DNA from: JANYCG01 sp031392945 | GTDB taxonomy: Bacteria; Pseudomonadota; Gammaproteobacteria; Burkholderiales; Burkholderiaceae_C | Reading direction: 5' to 3' | DNA: 25,815 nt | NCBI GenBank assembly: GCA_031392945.1 | Contig: JANMVT010000071.1 | Location: 1-25,815 of the forward strand | Shown: piece after piece, positions 15,463-23,436 of the stretch | Layout: every line of letters starts with the position of its first letter | How positions within the stretch are numbered: position 1 is the first letter of the stretch | Program-made: the position numbers and the translations under genes | The notes under the pieces: generated by a model | Database searches by the model: none | What the model was told of the DNA's origin: nothing | What the model saw: the letters and a program-made list of their open reading frames with translations, nothing else

Positions 15463-17625
15463 ATGCGTCAACAATATATAAAAAACCGGGCTGGTCTGCC
15501 GGTAAAAACGGCCTTGGCCCTTGCCCTGGCATCCACCGGTTGTGGCCTTGCCGGCGCACAGACGCTGAAGGATGTTGTGATTTCGGCCTCCCGCACCGAA
15601 CAGCGCAGTTTTGACGCGCCGGCGGCCGTGCAATCGATTGACCGCGACACGATTGAAGGCGCGGGGCCACAAGTCAATTTGTCCGAATCGCTCAATCGGG
15701 TGCCGGGCCTGACGATCTTGAATCGACAGAATTATGCGCAGGATCTGCAGTTGTCGATCCGCGGCTTCGGCGCGCGTTCGGCCTTCGGCATTCGCGGCAT
15801 CCGCCTGTTGATTGACGGCATCCCCGCGACCACGCCGGACGGGCAGGGCCAGGGCTCGTCCATCAGCCTGACCTCGACTGACCGCATCGAGGTATTGCGC
15901 GGCCCGCTGGCACTGTTGTACGGCAATTCCTCGGGCGGGGTGATTCAGGCTTTCACCCGCGAAGCGCCGGAGCAGCCCGAGTTTGACGCAAAGTATTACG
16001 TCGGATCCTATGGCCTGCGCCGGTCTGACTGGCAATATGCCGGACGGCTGGGCGCTTCGGCCGACGGCAAAGGCGGCGTGGGTCTGGTGGCCGACTACAG
16101 CGCTTTCAGCACTGACGGCTTTCGCGACAACAGCCGCACCGAGCGCAAGCAGTTCAATGGCAAACTGACTTTCGACCCGAATGAAAATACCCGCGTCAAC
16201 TTGGTATTCAACCAGTTTGACATGCCGCTGGCGCAAGACCCCTTGGGCCTCACGGCGGCGCAACTGGCGGCCAATCCACAACAAGCCGGCACCAATGCCA
16301 TCGCCCGTGGCGTGCGCAAAATCGTGCTGCAAAACCAGCTTGGCAGTTCTCTGGTGCACACGATTGATGCGGACAGTTCAGTCACCGCGCGCGCATATTA
16401 CGGCACGCGGGAAAACCTGCAATACCAGGTGGGCGGTCTTACGCCCCTGACCCTTGGCGGCGCCTGGGTTGGGTTGAACCGCGCGTATTACGGCGTGGGT
16501 TTGCAATACAACGCGCAGTCCAATCTGGCGGGCACGCCGGTGAAATGGGTGGCGGGTTACGAGTTTGACCGATCGCGTGAAACACGTCAGGCCGGCGGCG
16601 CGACAGGCGGGCAAAAAACGGCCACGTTGCTGCGCGACGAAGTCAACCAGGCCGAAAACAGCGACTTGTTCGCGCAGGCGACATTTTTGGTGACCGAAAA
16701 AGTCTCGCTGATCGCCGGATTGCGCTCCAGTTCGGTCCGGTTCACCAGTGACGACAACTTCCTGTCCGACGGCAACGGCTCGGGCTCGACCAGCTACCAG
16801 GCAACCACACCGGTGTTGGGCGTTACCTGGCATGCCACTGATTCACTGAATCTTTATGCCAATTACGGCAAGGGTTTTGAAAGCCCAACTTTGGCCGAGC
16901 TGGCGTACACGGGCAGCGTGCCGCCCCTGGCATCTTTGACGCCAGCCTTCAACACCGCCTTGAACGCCTCCAGCAGCCAGCATTACGAGTTGGGCGGCAA
17001 GTGGATGCCCAGCGCGCAATCGCGCCTTGATTTCACTTTGTACCAGATCGACACGACGGATGAAATTGTCACCCTGTCCAACAATGGCGGCAATTCCTCG
17101 TTCAAGAACGCCCCGGGCACCCGACGCACCGGCTGGGAGCTGTCGGGCAGCGCGCTGTTCACGCCGAACTGGCGCGCCACCCTGGCGGCTTCGCAGATTG
17201 ACGCGGTGTATTCCCAGGCTTTCACCAGCGGCGTGACCGCCGTGGCGGCAGGCAACAAGATCCCCGGCATCCCGCAGAATTTCTTGTTCACCGAATTGCT
17301 GTGGGCCCAGCAGGGCACGGGACTGGAACGCAAACGTGGCGCGCCCCAAGGCTTGAAGGCCGGGCTGGAATTCACCCAGGCAGGCCGCTTGTTTGCCAAT
17401 GACGTCAATACTGCTTCAGCAGAAGCTTACAACACCGTCAACGCCAAAATCAGCCACGGCTGGGCGGTTGGCTCAGGCAGTTTGACGGCCTATGCGCGGG
17501 TGGACAACCTGACCGACGAGCGTTATGTCGGCTCGGTCATCGTGAACCAGGCCGCTTCGCAGTTCTTTGAACCTGCGCCCGGACGCAACTGGACCTTGGG
17601 GCTGCGCCTGGTCTTGCCACTGTAG
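15463..17625 (+). CDS. TonB-dependent outer-membrane receptor
   Basis: This 720-residue outer-membrane beta-barrel takes up a scarce ligand using TonB energy. A signal peptide spans about residues 1-32 (hydrophobic ALALALASTGCGLAGA). A TonB-box-like TLKDVVISA (34-42) is followed by the plug, with IRGFGARSAFGIRGIRLLIDG, DRIEVLRGPLALLYGNSSGGVI and other plug hallmarks. The C-terminal region has alternating barrel strands and ends RNWTLGLRLVLPL. The start is fixed by GAGGAG 6 nt upstream of the ATG at 15463. The ligand is unknown. It diverges from the ABC operon and converges on the P450 gene across a hairpin. Confidence 0.92.
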   Translation: MRQQYIKNRAGLPVKTALALALASTGCGLAGAQTLKDVVISASRTEQRSFDAPAAVQSIDRDTIEGAGPQVNLSESLNRVPGLTILNRQNYAQDLQLSIRGFGARSAFGIRGIRLLIDGIPATTPDGQGQGSSISLTSTDRIEVLRGPLALLYGNSSGGVIQAFTREAPEQPEFDAKYYVGSYGLRRSDWQYAGRLGASADGKGGVGLVADYSAFSTDGFRDNSRTERKQFNGKLTFDPNENTRVNLVFNQFDMPLAQDPLGLTAAQLAANPQQAGTNAIARGVRKIVLQNQLGSSLVHTIDADSSVTARAYYGTRENLQYQVGGLTPLTLGGAWVGLNRAYYGVGLQYNAQSNLAGTPVKWVAGYEFDRSRETRQAGGATGGQKTATLLRDEVNQAENSDLFAQATFLVTEKVSLIAGLRSSSVRFTSDDNFLSDGNGSGSTSYQATTPVLGVTWHATDSLNLYANYGKGFESPTLAELAYTGSVPPLASLTPAFNTALNASSSQHYELGGKWMPSAQSRLDFTLYQIDTTDEIVTLSNNGGNSSFKNAPGTRRTGWELSGSALFTPNWRATLAASQIDAVYSQAFTSGVTAVAAGNKIPGIPQNFLFTELLWAQQGTGLERKRGAPQGLKAGLEFTQAGRLFANDVNTASAEAYNTVNAKISHGWAVGSGSLTAYARVDNLTDERYVGSVIVNQAASQFFEPAPGRNWTLGLRLVLPL

Positions 17626-17654
17626 CGCCACTTTAGCGTCGCTGAAGCGCCGCT
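17624..17654. terminator. Hairpin between convergent TonB-receptor and P450 genes
   Basis: An imperfect stem of about 15 pairs with two mismatches and one wobble is centred on the T of AGCGTCGCT. It starts inside the stop codon of the receptor gene and ends 5 bp before the P450 stop. It lacks T-runs, but its near symmetry and position suit a bidirectional 3' structure. Confidence 0.5.
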
Positions 17655-17659
17655 TGAGC

Positions 17660-18916
17660 TCAGCCGGGGATGCGCACCGGCAGATAAGTGATGCCGCGCA
17701 CAAAGGTGGACAACAGCCGCTTGGGCTCGCCCACCACTTCAATCTTGTCGAAGCGCTTGAGAATCTCTTCCCACAGAATCTTCAACTGCATCTCGGCCAG
17801 GCGGTTGCCTACGCACCGGTGGATGCCGAAGCCAAAAGACAAATGCTGGCGCGGCCTGGCGCGGTCGATGATGAAATCGTTGGGCCGCTCGATGGCTTCT
17901 TCGTCGCGGTTGCCCGACAGGTACCACATCACGACCTTGTCGCCCTTGAGGATTTTTTTGCCGCCCAGTTCGGTATCTTCGAGCGCTGTGCGGCGCATCA
18001 TGGGCAAAGGAGTCTGCCAGCGGATGATTTCGGGCACCATGCTGTCGATCAAGGCCGGCTTGGCACGCAATTTGTCCCACTCCGCCGGGAATTTGTTCAT
18101 GGCCAGCACGCCGCCCGTCATGGAGTTGCGCGTGGTGTCGTTGCCGCCCACGATCAGCAGCACCAGGTTCCCCATGAATTCGCGCGGCCCCATGTTGCGC
18201 GTGGCGGGGTTGTGCGCCAGCATGGAGACCAGGTCGTTCTTGGGCGGCGCGTTGACACGCTGGTTCCACAGGCCGGTGAAATAGGCCAGCATCTTGCCCA
18301 GCTCGGCCTGGCGCGCTTGCTGTGACTCGACCAGGCCGTCCACCTCGGGGTTCGAAGTGGCCACATCCGACCACCACGTCAGCAGCTTGCGGTCTTCAAA
18401 CGGAAAGTCAAACAGCGTCGCCAGCATCATGGTGGTGAGTTCGATGGACACCCGCTCCACCCAGTTGAAGGTTTCATTGCGCGGCAGGCCGTCGAGCACC
18501 TTGCAGGTGCGTTCGCGGATGGTGGCCTCCATGGTGGCCAGATTGCCGGGCGCCACGATGGGGCTGACGCTTTTGCGCTGCTCGTCGTGTTTGGGCTGGT
18601 CCATGGCGATGAACATCTGCAGGCGCTGGTCCATGGGGAAGTCAATGATATTGATGCCACCCTGGGACCAGTCGCTGGAAAAAATGCCGTGGTTGGTGTC
18701 CACATGCATGATGTCTTTGTATTTGGTGACCGACCAGAAGCGGCCGTGCAGCTCGGTCTCAAAAAAATGCACAGGGTCGTCACGGCGCAGGCGCTCGAAG
18801 AAATGGCCGATGGTGTCGTTCTGGAACCAATATGGGTTGGTGACATTGATTTCGTCCACCGGCATGGCAAAGGCTTCGTCGCGGCCGTAGTCGCGCAGGG
18901 GGATTGACAAGTCCAT
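17660..18916 (-). CDS. Cytochrome P450, CYP153 family (terminal alkane/fatty-acid hydroxylase)
   Basis: The 418-residue soluble P450 closely matches my memory of CYP153A enzymes, which insert oxygen at the terminal carbon of medium-chain alkanes or fatty acids. Shared stretches include DPVHFF/WSVTKYKDIM, KSVSPIVAPGNLATME, VSIELTTMMLATLFDFP, and LLIVGGNDTTRNSMTGGVLA. The oxygen-activation motif GGNDTT is at 257-262, EIIR at 296-299, and the heme loop FGFGIHRCVG has the axial cysteine C368. All key residues are present and length is normal. GAGGAG 7 nt upstream supports the ATG at 18916. It lies 41 bp downstream of the ferredoxin gene and is presumably its electron partner. The substrate range is inferred from family. 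Confidence 0.93.
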   Translation of the reverse strand: MDLSIPLRDYGRDEAFAMPVDEINVTNPYWFQNDTIGHFFERLRRDDPVHFFETELHGRFWSVTKYKDIMHVDTNHGIFSSDWSQGGINIIDFPMDQRLQMFIAMDQPKHDEQRKSVSPIVAPGNLATMEATIRERTCKVLDGLPRNETFNWVERVSIELTTMMLATLFDFPFEDRKLLTWWSDVATSNPEVDGLVESQQARQAELGKMLAYFTGLWNQRVNAPPKNDLVSMLAHNPATRNMGPREFMGNLVLLIVGGNDTTRNSMTGGVLAMNKFPAEWDKLRAKPALIDSMVPEIIRWQTPLPMMRRTALEDTELGGKKILKGDKVVMWYLSGNRDEEAIERPNDFIIDRARPRQHLSFGFGIHRCVGNRLAEMQLKILWEEILKRFDKIEVVGEPKRLLSTFVRGITYLPVRIPG

Positions 18917-18957
18917 TTCGGGTCTCCTCGGGCGTTGGGTCTAAGACGTTTGGCGGC

Positions 18958-19278
18958 TCAGTGCTGGCCGTCGGGCATGGTCACCACCAAGCCGTCCAGC
19001 GCCTCGGTGATCTCGATCTGGCAGGCCAAGCGTGAATTGGGCATGGTGGCTGCGGCGAAGTCAAGCATGTCTTCTTCCATTTTGGACTGCTCGCCCAGCT
19101 TGCCTTGCCACGCAGGCGCAATGTAGACGTGGCAGGTGGCACAGGCACAACTGCCGCCGCAGTCGGCGTCAATGCCGGGGACGTTGTTGTCGATGGCGGC
19201 GCGCATCAGGGACAGGCCGACGGTGGCAGGCACGGTGTGTGACTTGCCGTTGTGTTCAATGAAAGTGACTTGGGGCAT
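18958..19278 (-). CDS. [2Fe-2S] ferredoxin, putidaredoxin/adrenodoxin type
   Basis: The 106-residue protein has the vertebrate-type/putidaredoxin cluster spacing: C40, C46, C49 and C86 (CGGSCACATC, then LACQ), with a further cysteine at C44. Its role is to carry electrons to a P450. It precedes the CYP153 gene by 41 bp on the same strand, which makes that P450 the likely partner. No ferredoxin reductase is adjacent. The start MPQVTFIEHNGKSH is preferred over a frame 22 codons longer because the family begins this way; the ribosome site is weak. Confidence 0.93.
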   Translation of the reverse strand: MPQVTFIEHNGKSHTVPATVGLSLMRAAIDNNVPGIDADCGGSCACATCHVYIAPAWQGKLGEQSKMEEDMLDFAAATMPNSRLACQIEITEALDGLVVTMPDGQH

Positions 19279-19448
19279 GTTGGACGTTGTTGCGATTTGG
19301 ATTGGCGACTGGGATGGTGAAACGGATGGCGCAATGGAAGGCATGAAGGCGGCTCAAAATCCTAACCGACAATTCGCCTTGCGGGCAGTCCGCTAGGGGA
19401 CTGGCGGGGCACAAAACATGCAAAACAGCCACTATTCCAATGAAAAAT

Positions 19449-19497
19449 GGCAATTGCCCTAGTGGAATATAGGTAGTATGCTATTTATAATATAGCA
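19449..19497 (-). repeat. 49-bp intergenic repeat, copy B
   Basis: Read on the minus strand, this aligns without gaps to copy A (835-883) at 37 of 49 positions and to copy C (5372-5420) at about 30 of 49. It contains the dyad TGCTAT/ATAGCA (19479-19497) and ends in the perfect palindrome GGCAATTGCC (19449-19458). It lies in the 259-bp gap between proQ and the ferredoxin gene, 171 bp upstream of the latter, and could affect either 3' processing or promoter activity. Nothing else recognisable is in 19279-19537. Confidence 0.6.
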
Positions 19498-19537
19498 AAA
19501 GCAAACCGCTGCGGATTTGAACCTGCGCCGCCGCCGG

Positions 19538-20209
19538 TCAGGGCGCAGACGCCGGCGCCGTCAAATTGGCCTTCAGATGCGCGCTCAGGGCGCTTTGCAC
19601 ATCACGCTGGGGCAGGCCGTACATCTCGGCGAAAGCCTGGGGGGTTGTCCCGCTGCTCTCAAAAGCTTTGACCAGGGCTTCTTGCCGGGCCTGTTTTGCG
19701 CGGATGTCGGCCACGGCGTCGTCCAGTGCTTCGGCCGCGCCGTGCGGGTGCAGCGTCTGCATCTTGGCCAGATAGTCCGCACCGGCCAGGCCTGAGGCCT
19801 CGATCGCCTCGACCAGGTGGGCGCGCAGGCTGGCGCCCAAATCCTCATTGCTGCGGCTTTGACGGCGACGGAACAATTCGATGATCGCCAGATAGACGTG
19901 CTCGGGCGCTACATCTTCCACCGGATTGCCCAAAAGGTCATGGCGCGGTTTGCGCGCCGCCACACATTGCAGATAACGGGTGGAACGGGTGTGCAGGCCC
20001 AGCGCCGCCTTGAGCGTGTCGCGCTGGAAGTCCTGGGGATGGGCGGCCAGCAGTTCCTGGAAAATGCCCAATTTGAGGGGCAGGAATTTCGCGCCAAACA
20101 AATGGGGGTAGAGCGAGAACAGCTTTTCAAGCACGGGTTGCACCGGCTCACGTACGGGTTTTTGCGCCGCTGTGGCAGGTGGCGCGCAGAGTGTTTGTTC
20201 AGTGGTCAT
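19538..20209 (-). CDS. ProQ/FinO-domain RNA-binding protein
   Basis: The 223-residue product contains a ProQ/FinO RNA chaperone domain at about residues 20-125: VLEKLFSLYPHLFGAKFLPLKLGIFQELL, then KAALGLHTRSTRYLQCVAARKPRHDLLGNPVEDV. This fold binds structured sRNAs and mRNA 3' ends. The C-terminal third is Ala-rich and lacks a clear Tudor-like domain as in E. coli ProQ, so the protein is better called ProQ/FinO-family. Two ATGs are possible (20218 and 20209); neither has a strong ribosome site. It lies 16 bp (from 20209) after the DUF1003 stop and is probably co-transcribed. Confidence 0.88.
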   Translation of the reverse strand: MTTEQTLCAPPATAAQKPVREPVQPVLEKLFSLYPHLFGAKFLPLKLGIFQELLAAHPQDFQRDTLKAALGLHTRSTRYLQCVAARKPRHDLLGNPVEDVAPEHVYLAIIELFRRRQSRSNEDLGASLRAHLVEAIEASGLAGADYLAKMQTLHPHGAAEALDDAVADIRAKQARQEALVKAFESSGTTPQAFAEMYGLPQRDVQSALSAHLKANLTAPASAP

Positions 20210-20225
20210 GCCCCGCATTATCGGG

Positions 20226-20792
20226 TCATGCCAGGCGCTCGGCCAGGGCTTCGAGCTTGCCTGACAAATCCCGCACGGCTTCGGTCAGCGCCAGCAATTC
20301 GCGCTCTTTCAACAGGTCCACTTTCTCGTGCAGCAGCTCGATTTCAAGCTCGGCCTTGATGTTGATCTCGTAGTCGTTTTCAGCGTGGCGCCGGTCCTGT
20401 TCGGACTGGCGGTTCTGGCTCATCATGATGGCCGGCGCGGTGTAGGCCGCCTGGAACGACAGCAGCAGGTTCAGCAAGATGAACGGGTACGGATCCCAGG
20501 CGCCGCTGCCGGAAAGCACATTGCCGGTGATCCAGATCACGATGGCCGTGCTCTGGAAAATGATGAAGCGCCATGAGCCGATGGTGCGCGCGACTGCGTC
20601 GGCCAGGCGCTGCCCCAGCGTCGGCGCGGCCGGCGCCAGCCGTTCGGGCGCCTCCAGCGGGCGCAGCGGCAGTTTTTGCCGGTGCACCCGGCGGTGGGCG
20701 CGCAGCAGTTTGAGCTGCTGTTGTTCTTCGGGCGGGACTGAAGATGCAGTTGCCGTGGCAGTTGCAGTTGGGCTTTTGGATGTGTCGGTCAT
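20226..20792 (-). CDS. DUF1003 inner-membrane protein
   Basis: The 188-residue protein has a low-complexity N-terminus (Thr/Ala-rich, then a Gln/Arg-rich stretch). Two membrane segments follow, with the DUF1003 hallmarks GSWRFIIFQSTAIVIWI, the loop WDPYPFILLNLLLSFQAAYTAPAIMMSQNRQ split across it, and a charged coiled-coil-like C-terminus rich in Glu/Leu (IKAELEIELLHEKVDLLKER). The function of the family is not established. A TTG five codons upstream is also possible, but GGAG 9 nt before the ATG at 20792 supports the shorter form. It is followed by the ProQ-type gene. Confidence 0.88.
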   Translation of the reverse strand: MTDTSKSPTATATATASSVPPEEQQQLKLLRAHRRVHRQKLPLRPLEAPERLAPAAPTLGQRLADAVARTIGSWRFIIFQSTAIVIWITGNVLSGSGAWDPYPFILLNLLLSFQAAYTAPAIMMSQNRQSEQDRRHAENDYEINIKAELEIELLHEKVDLLKERELLALTEAVRDLSGKLEALAERLA

Positions 20793-20837
20793 CCAGCCAT
20801 TCTCCAATGAATTCAGGGCAACATGTCCAGCGCCGTT

Positions 20838-21149
20838 TCAGACGGGCGCCACGACACGGTCGGCCAGGTCACGGCGCACGGCAGAAAAGCTCAGAACCGG
20901 CGCTGCCAGCGCTGCTGAGGGCGCGGGCACCGCAGTCAGCCGGCCACTGCCACTGCCACCACCACAGTCGCTTAAGCCCGATCCGCACAGGCCGGCAGCG
21001 GCCAGTGCCCCAATGCCCAGGCGCAAGAGGGGGCGGCGGTCCAGCCGTGCCGCCATCACTTGATCGAGGCTGGTGTTGGCGCTGGGGTTGTTGTCACAAT
21101 CATCAGGATCGACAACGGCGCTGATGGTCGAACTGGCGAGCCTGTGCAT
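20838..21149 (-). pseudogene. phoX: PhoX-type alkaline phosphatase, N-terminal remnant
   Basis: The 103-residue frame matches the start of PhoX (DUF839) phosphatases: VDPDDCDNNPSANTSLDQVMAARLDRRPLLRLGIG, split across the N-terminus and a twin-arginine signal (RR at 38-39), then CGGGSGSG and a stretch like PVLSFSAVRRDLADRVVAPV. Full PhoX enzymes are several hundred residues and continue into a beta-propeller that binds Ca2+ and Fe; here a TGA follows directly at 20838-20840 and the downstream DNA is the DUF1003 gene leader. The likely interpretation is a deletion remnant. A small Tat-exported protein is possible but less likely. Confidence 0.65.
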
Positions 21150-21324
21150 GGTGGGCTTCGTCGTGCAAGAGCCCGAAGGTTAGCGGCGGCGTGCCACAGG
21201 GTTGTGAGGATTTTGTGACCTTTGGGCCGCCGGAATCAGAGCTGTGTGATCCAGCGCAAAGACAGGCGTGAAATACGGCGTCATCATCATTTTTTTTGCC
21301 GAGCCTGACAAACCGGACAAACCC

Positions 21325-23108
21325 ATGGCCACTGAACACCCCGCCTTTTTGAACAATCCCACGCGCCATCTTTTCTTTACAGGCAAAGGCGGCGTCGGCA
21401 AAACATCGCTGTCCACCGCTGCTGCACTGGCGCTGGCGGACGCAGGCAAAAAGGTGCTGCTGGTCAGCACCGATGCGGCATCGAATTTGGATGAAATGCT
21501 GGGGATCGAACTGCGCAACACGCCCACACCGGTGCCTGGCGCGCCGGGTCTGTCGGTTTTGAATATCGACCCCAATACGGCGGCCGAATCTTATCGACGG
21601 CGCGTGCTGGCGCAGATGGGCGTCGGTGCCAGCGAGACCGAACTCTCAACCGTGCGGGAGCAACTATCTGGCGCCTGCACTACCGAAATCGCCTCCTTCG
21701 ACGAGTTCGCCTCCCTTTTGTCTGACGATGCCGAGCACTTCGACCACATCGTTTTTGACACCGCACCTACGGGACACACGCTGCGCCTGCTGAGCCTGCC
21801 CAAGGCATGGAGCGGGTTTCTGGCGGGCAATGATCGAGGCGCCTCCTGCCTCGGGCCGCACTCCGGATTGAAGATGCAGGAAGAGCGCTTCAAGGCCGCG
21901 CTTGCTGCCTTGGGCGATCCAGCTAAAACCACCGTGATTCTGGTGGCCCGGCCTGATAAAGGCGCAATTGCAGAAGCTGCGCGAACTTCTGAAGAACTGC
22001 ATACGCTTGGGTTGACCAACCAGCGCCTGGTGATCAACGGTGAATTTCACGCTAACGAGCGCACCGACGCGGTGGCGTGCGCCATCGAGGCTGTGGGGCA
22101 GCAATCGCTGGATGAAATGCCCGATTCTTTGCGCGCCTTGCCACAGGACCGGGTGCCGCTGCGGGCATTCGATACGGTCGGTTTGCCTGCCTTGCGTGTG
22201 TTGCTTGCCGCGCGGGAGGCCCCTATCGAACCCGCCAAGTCCGCAATCATCAAACCCTTTGCGCCTGTGCTTGTGCATCTACCGGGCCTGGACGCATTGG
22301 CCGACGAACTGGCCGCAACTGGGCACGGCCTGATCATGGTCATGGGCACGGGCGGGGTTGGCAAAACAACCGTGGCCGCCGCCCTGGCCCTGGGTCTGAT
22401 TCAGCGCGGGAAAACCGTGCACCTGAGCACAACAGACCCGGCGGCGCACCTTGCGGGAACGCTGGATGGCGAAGTGCCTGGTTGCGTGTAGACCGAATCG
22501 ATCCCAAAGTCGAAACGCAACGCTACATCGACAAGATCATGGTGGCCAAATCACCTGGCCTGGATGCGCAGGAACAAGCTTTATTGCTGGAAGACCTGCG
22601 CTCGCCTTGCACCGAAGACGTCGCCGTCTTCCATGCTTTTTCAAAAATTGTCAGCGAAGGTCGAAGTGCCTTTGTGGTGCTTGACACCGCGCCCACCGGG
22701 CATTCCCTGCTGCTGATGGACGCCACCGGCGCCTACCATCGGCAAATGATGCGGGAGTTCGAAGGCCATGGCGCGGGACGCGTCGTTACACCTTTGATGC
22801 GGCTGTAGGACGCTGTGTACACCAAGATCATTTTGGTGACGCTGCCCGAAGTGACCCCGGTGTCGCAGGCCGTCGCCTTGCAGGATGATCTGCGCCGCGC
22901 CAGCATCGAGCCCTACGCCTGGGTGCTCAACAAAAGCGTGCTGGCTGCTGGCACACGCGACCCCTTGCTGGCAGCGAGGCTTGCAGGGGAGCGAAAGCAG
23001 ATGGAGCGAATGTCCGCCGGGCTGGCAAAGCGGATGTTCATTCTGCCTTGGCTGGTCCGCCCGCCGATTGGATTTGTCGAACTGTCCAGGCTGGTGAGCC
23101 GGAGATAA
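21325..23108 (+). pseudogene. arsA: arsA, arsenite-pump ATPase, broken by a frameshift and a stop
   Basis: ArsA is the two-domain ATPase that energises arsenite efflux through ArsB. Domain 1 has Walker A GKGGVGKTS and DTAPTGHT; domain 2 has GTGGVGKTT and DTAPTGHS. The three metalloid-binding cysteines of E. coli ArsA (C113, C172, C422) have equivalents here in SGACTTE (C118), ASCLGP (C175) and RSPCTED. The frame is lost near 22484, where one base appears missing (PG[L]RVDRIDPK expected, PGCV-stop found at 22489-22491). In the restored frame a TAG at 22806-22808 sits where the family has Gln (PLMRL-Q-D), a C-to-T change. The rest continues to a TAA at 23106-23108, about 594 codons in all. Neither product would be a full ATPase. 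Confidence 0.9.
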
Positions 23109-23203
23109 AAATCAAGTGATGGTGGATCAGATGGAGGCTTGGCTCACTCGCTTCATCAACGCGTCGGCGCTTTCCTTGCGCTCGCGGTACCGGTCCACCA
23201 GAT
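22924..23203. repeat. Ars convergent-junction repeat, copy 1
   Basis: This 280-bp block comprises the last 60 codons or so of arsA, a short gap and the inverted end of arsH. It aligns along its whole length with 24645-24923. DNA divergence is moderate, but the encoded ends are clearly alike: GERKQMER and PPIGF in arsA; LVDRY and QASI in arsH. Confidence 0.8.
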
Positions 23204-23209
23204 CGTGCG
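23127..23209 (-). pseudogene. arsH: arsH C-terminal remnant
   Basis: On the minus strand, 27 codons followed by TGA at 23127-23129 encode LVDRYRERKESADALMKRV and SQASI, the end of ArsH. The equivalent end of the downstream arsH pseudogene shares 20 of 24 residues. Upstream of about 23209 the homology stops and unrelated DNA begins. It is therefore an isolated 3' end, facing the end of arsA. Confidence 0.8.
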
Positions 23210-23436
23210 GCTTTCGAAGCGTTGAACAAGCCTGTGGTGGCCGTGCCGGCAAACTCGGCTACCGCCTCGTGGATACATAATGAAATACAAATCCCGAGCT
23301 CAGAAAATGCGAAGCCAACGGAATCTGAGATGCAGCTAACAAGAACTGGTTATTGCGCCGACTTCGTTGTTTATCCAGCCTTGGTGCTGGCTTTGGGCTG
23401 AATCGGCTAGAGACACGCACCCCGAGGTTTTACACA

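Noticed and set aside
19501..19530. Minus-strand GGTTCAAATCC resembling a tRNA T-arm
   Set aside because: Only two pairs can form beside the loop and no acceptor, D or anticodon arm can be assembled around it.
23210..23290. A short plus-strand frame reading FEALNKPVVAVPANSAT, faintly like the end of an Asp/Glu racemase or maleate isomerase
   Set aside because: Too short, no start or ribosome site, and the similarity is weak; at most a scrap at the recombination junction.
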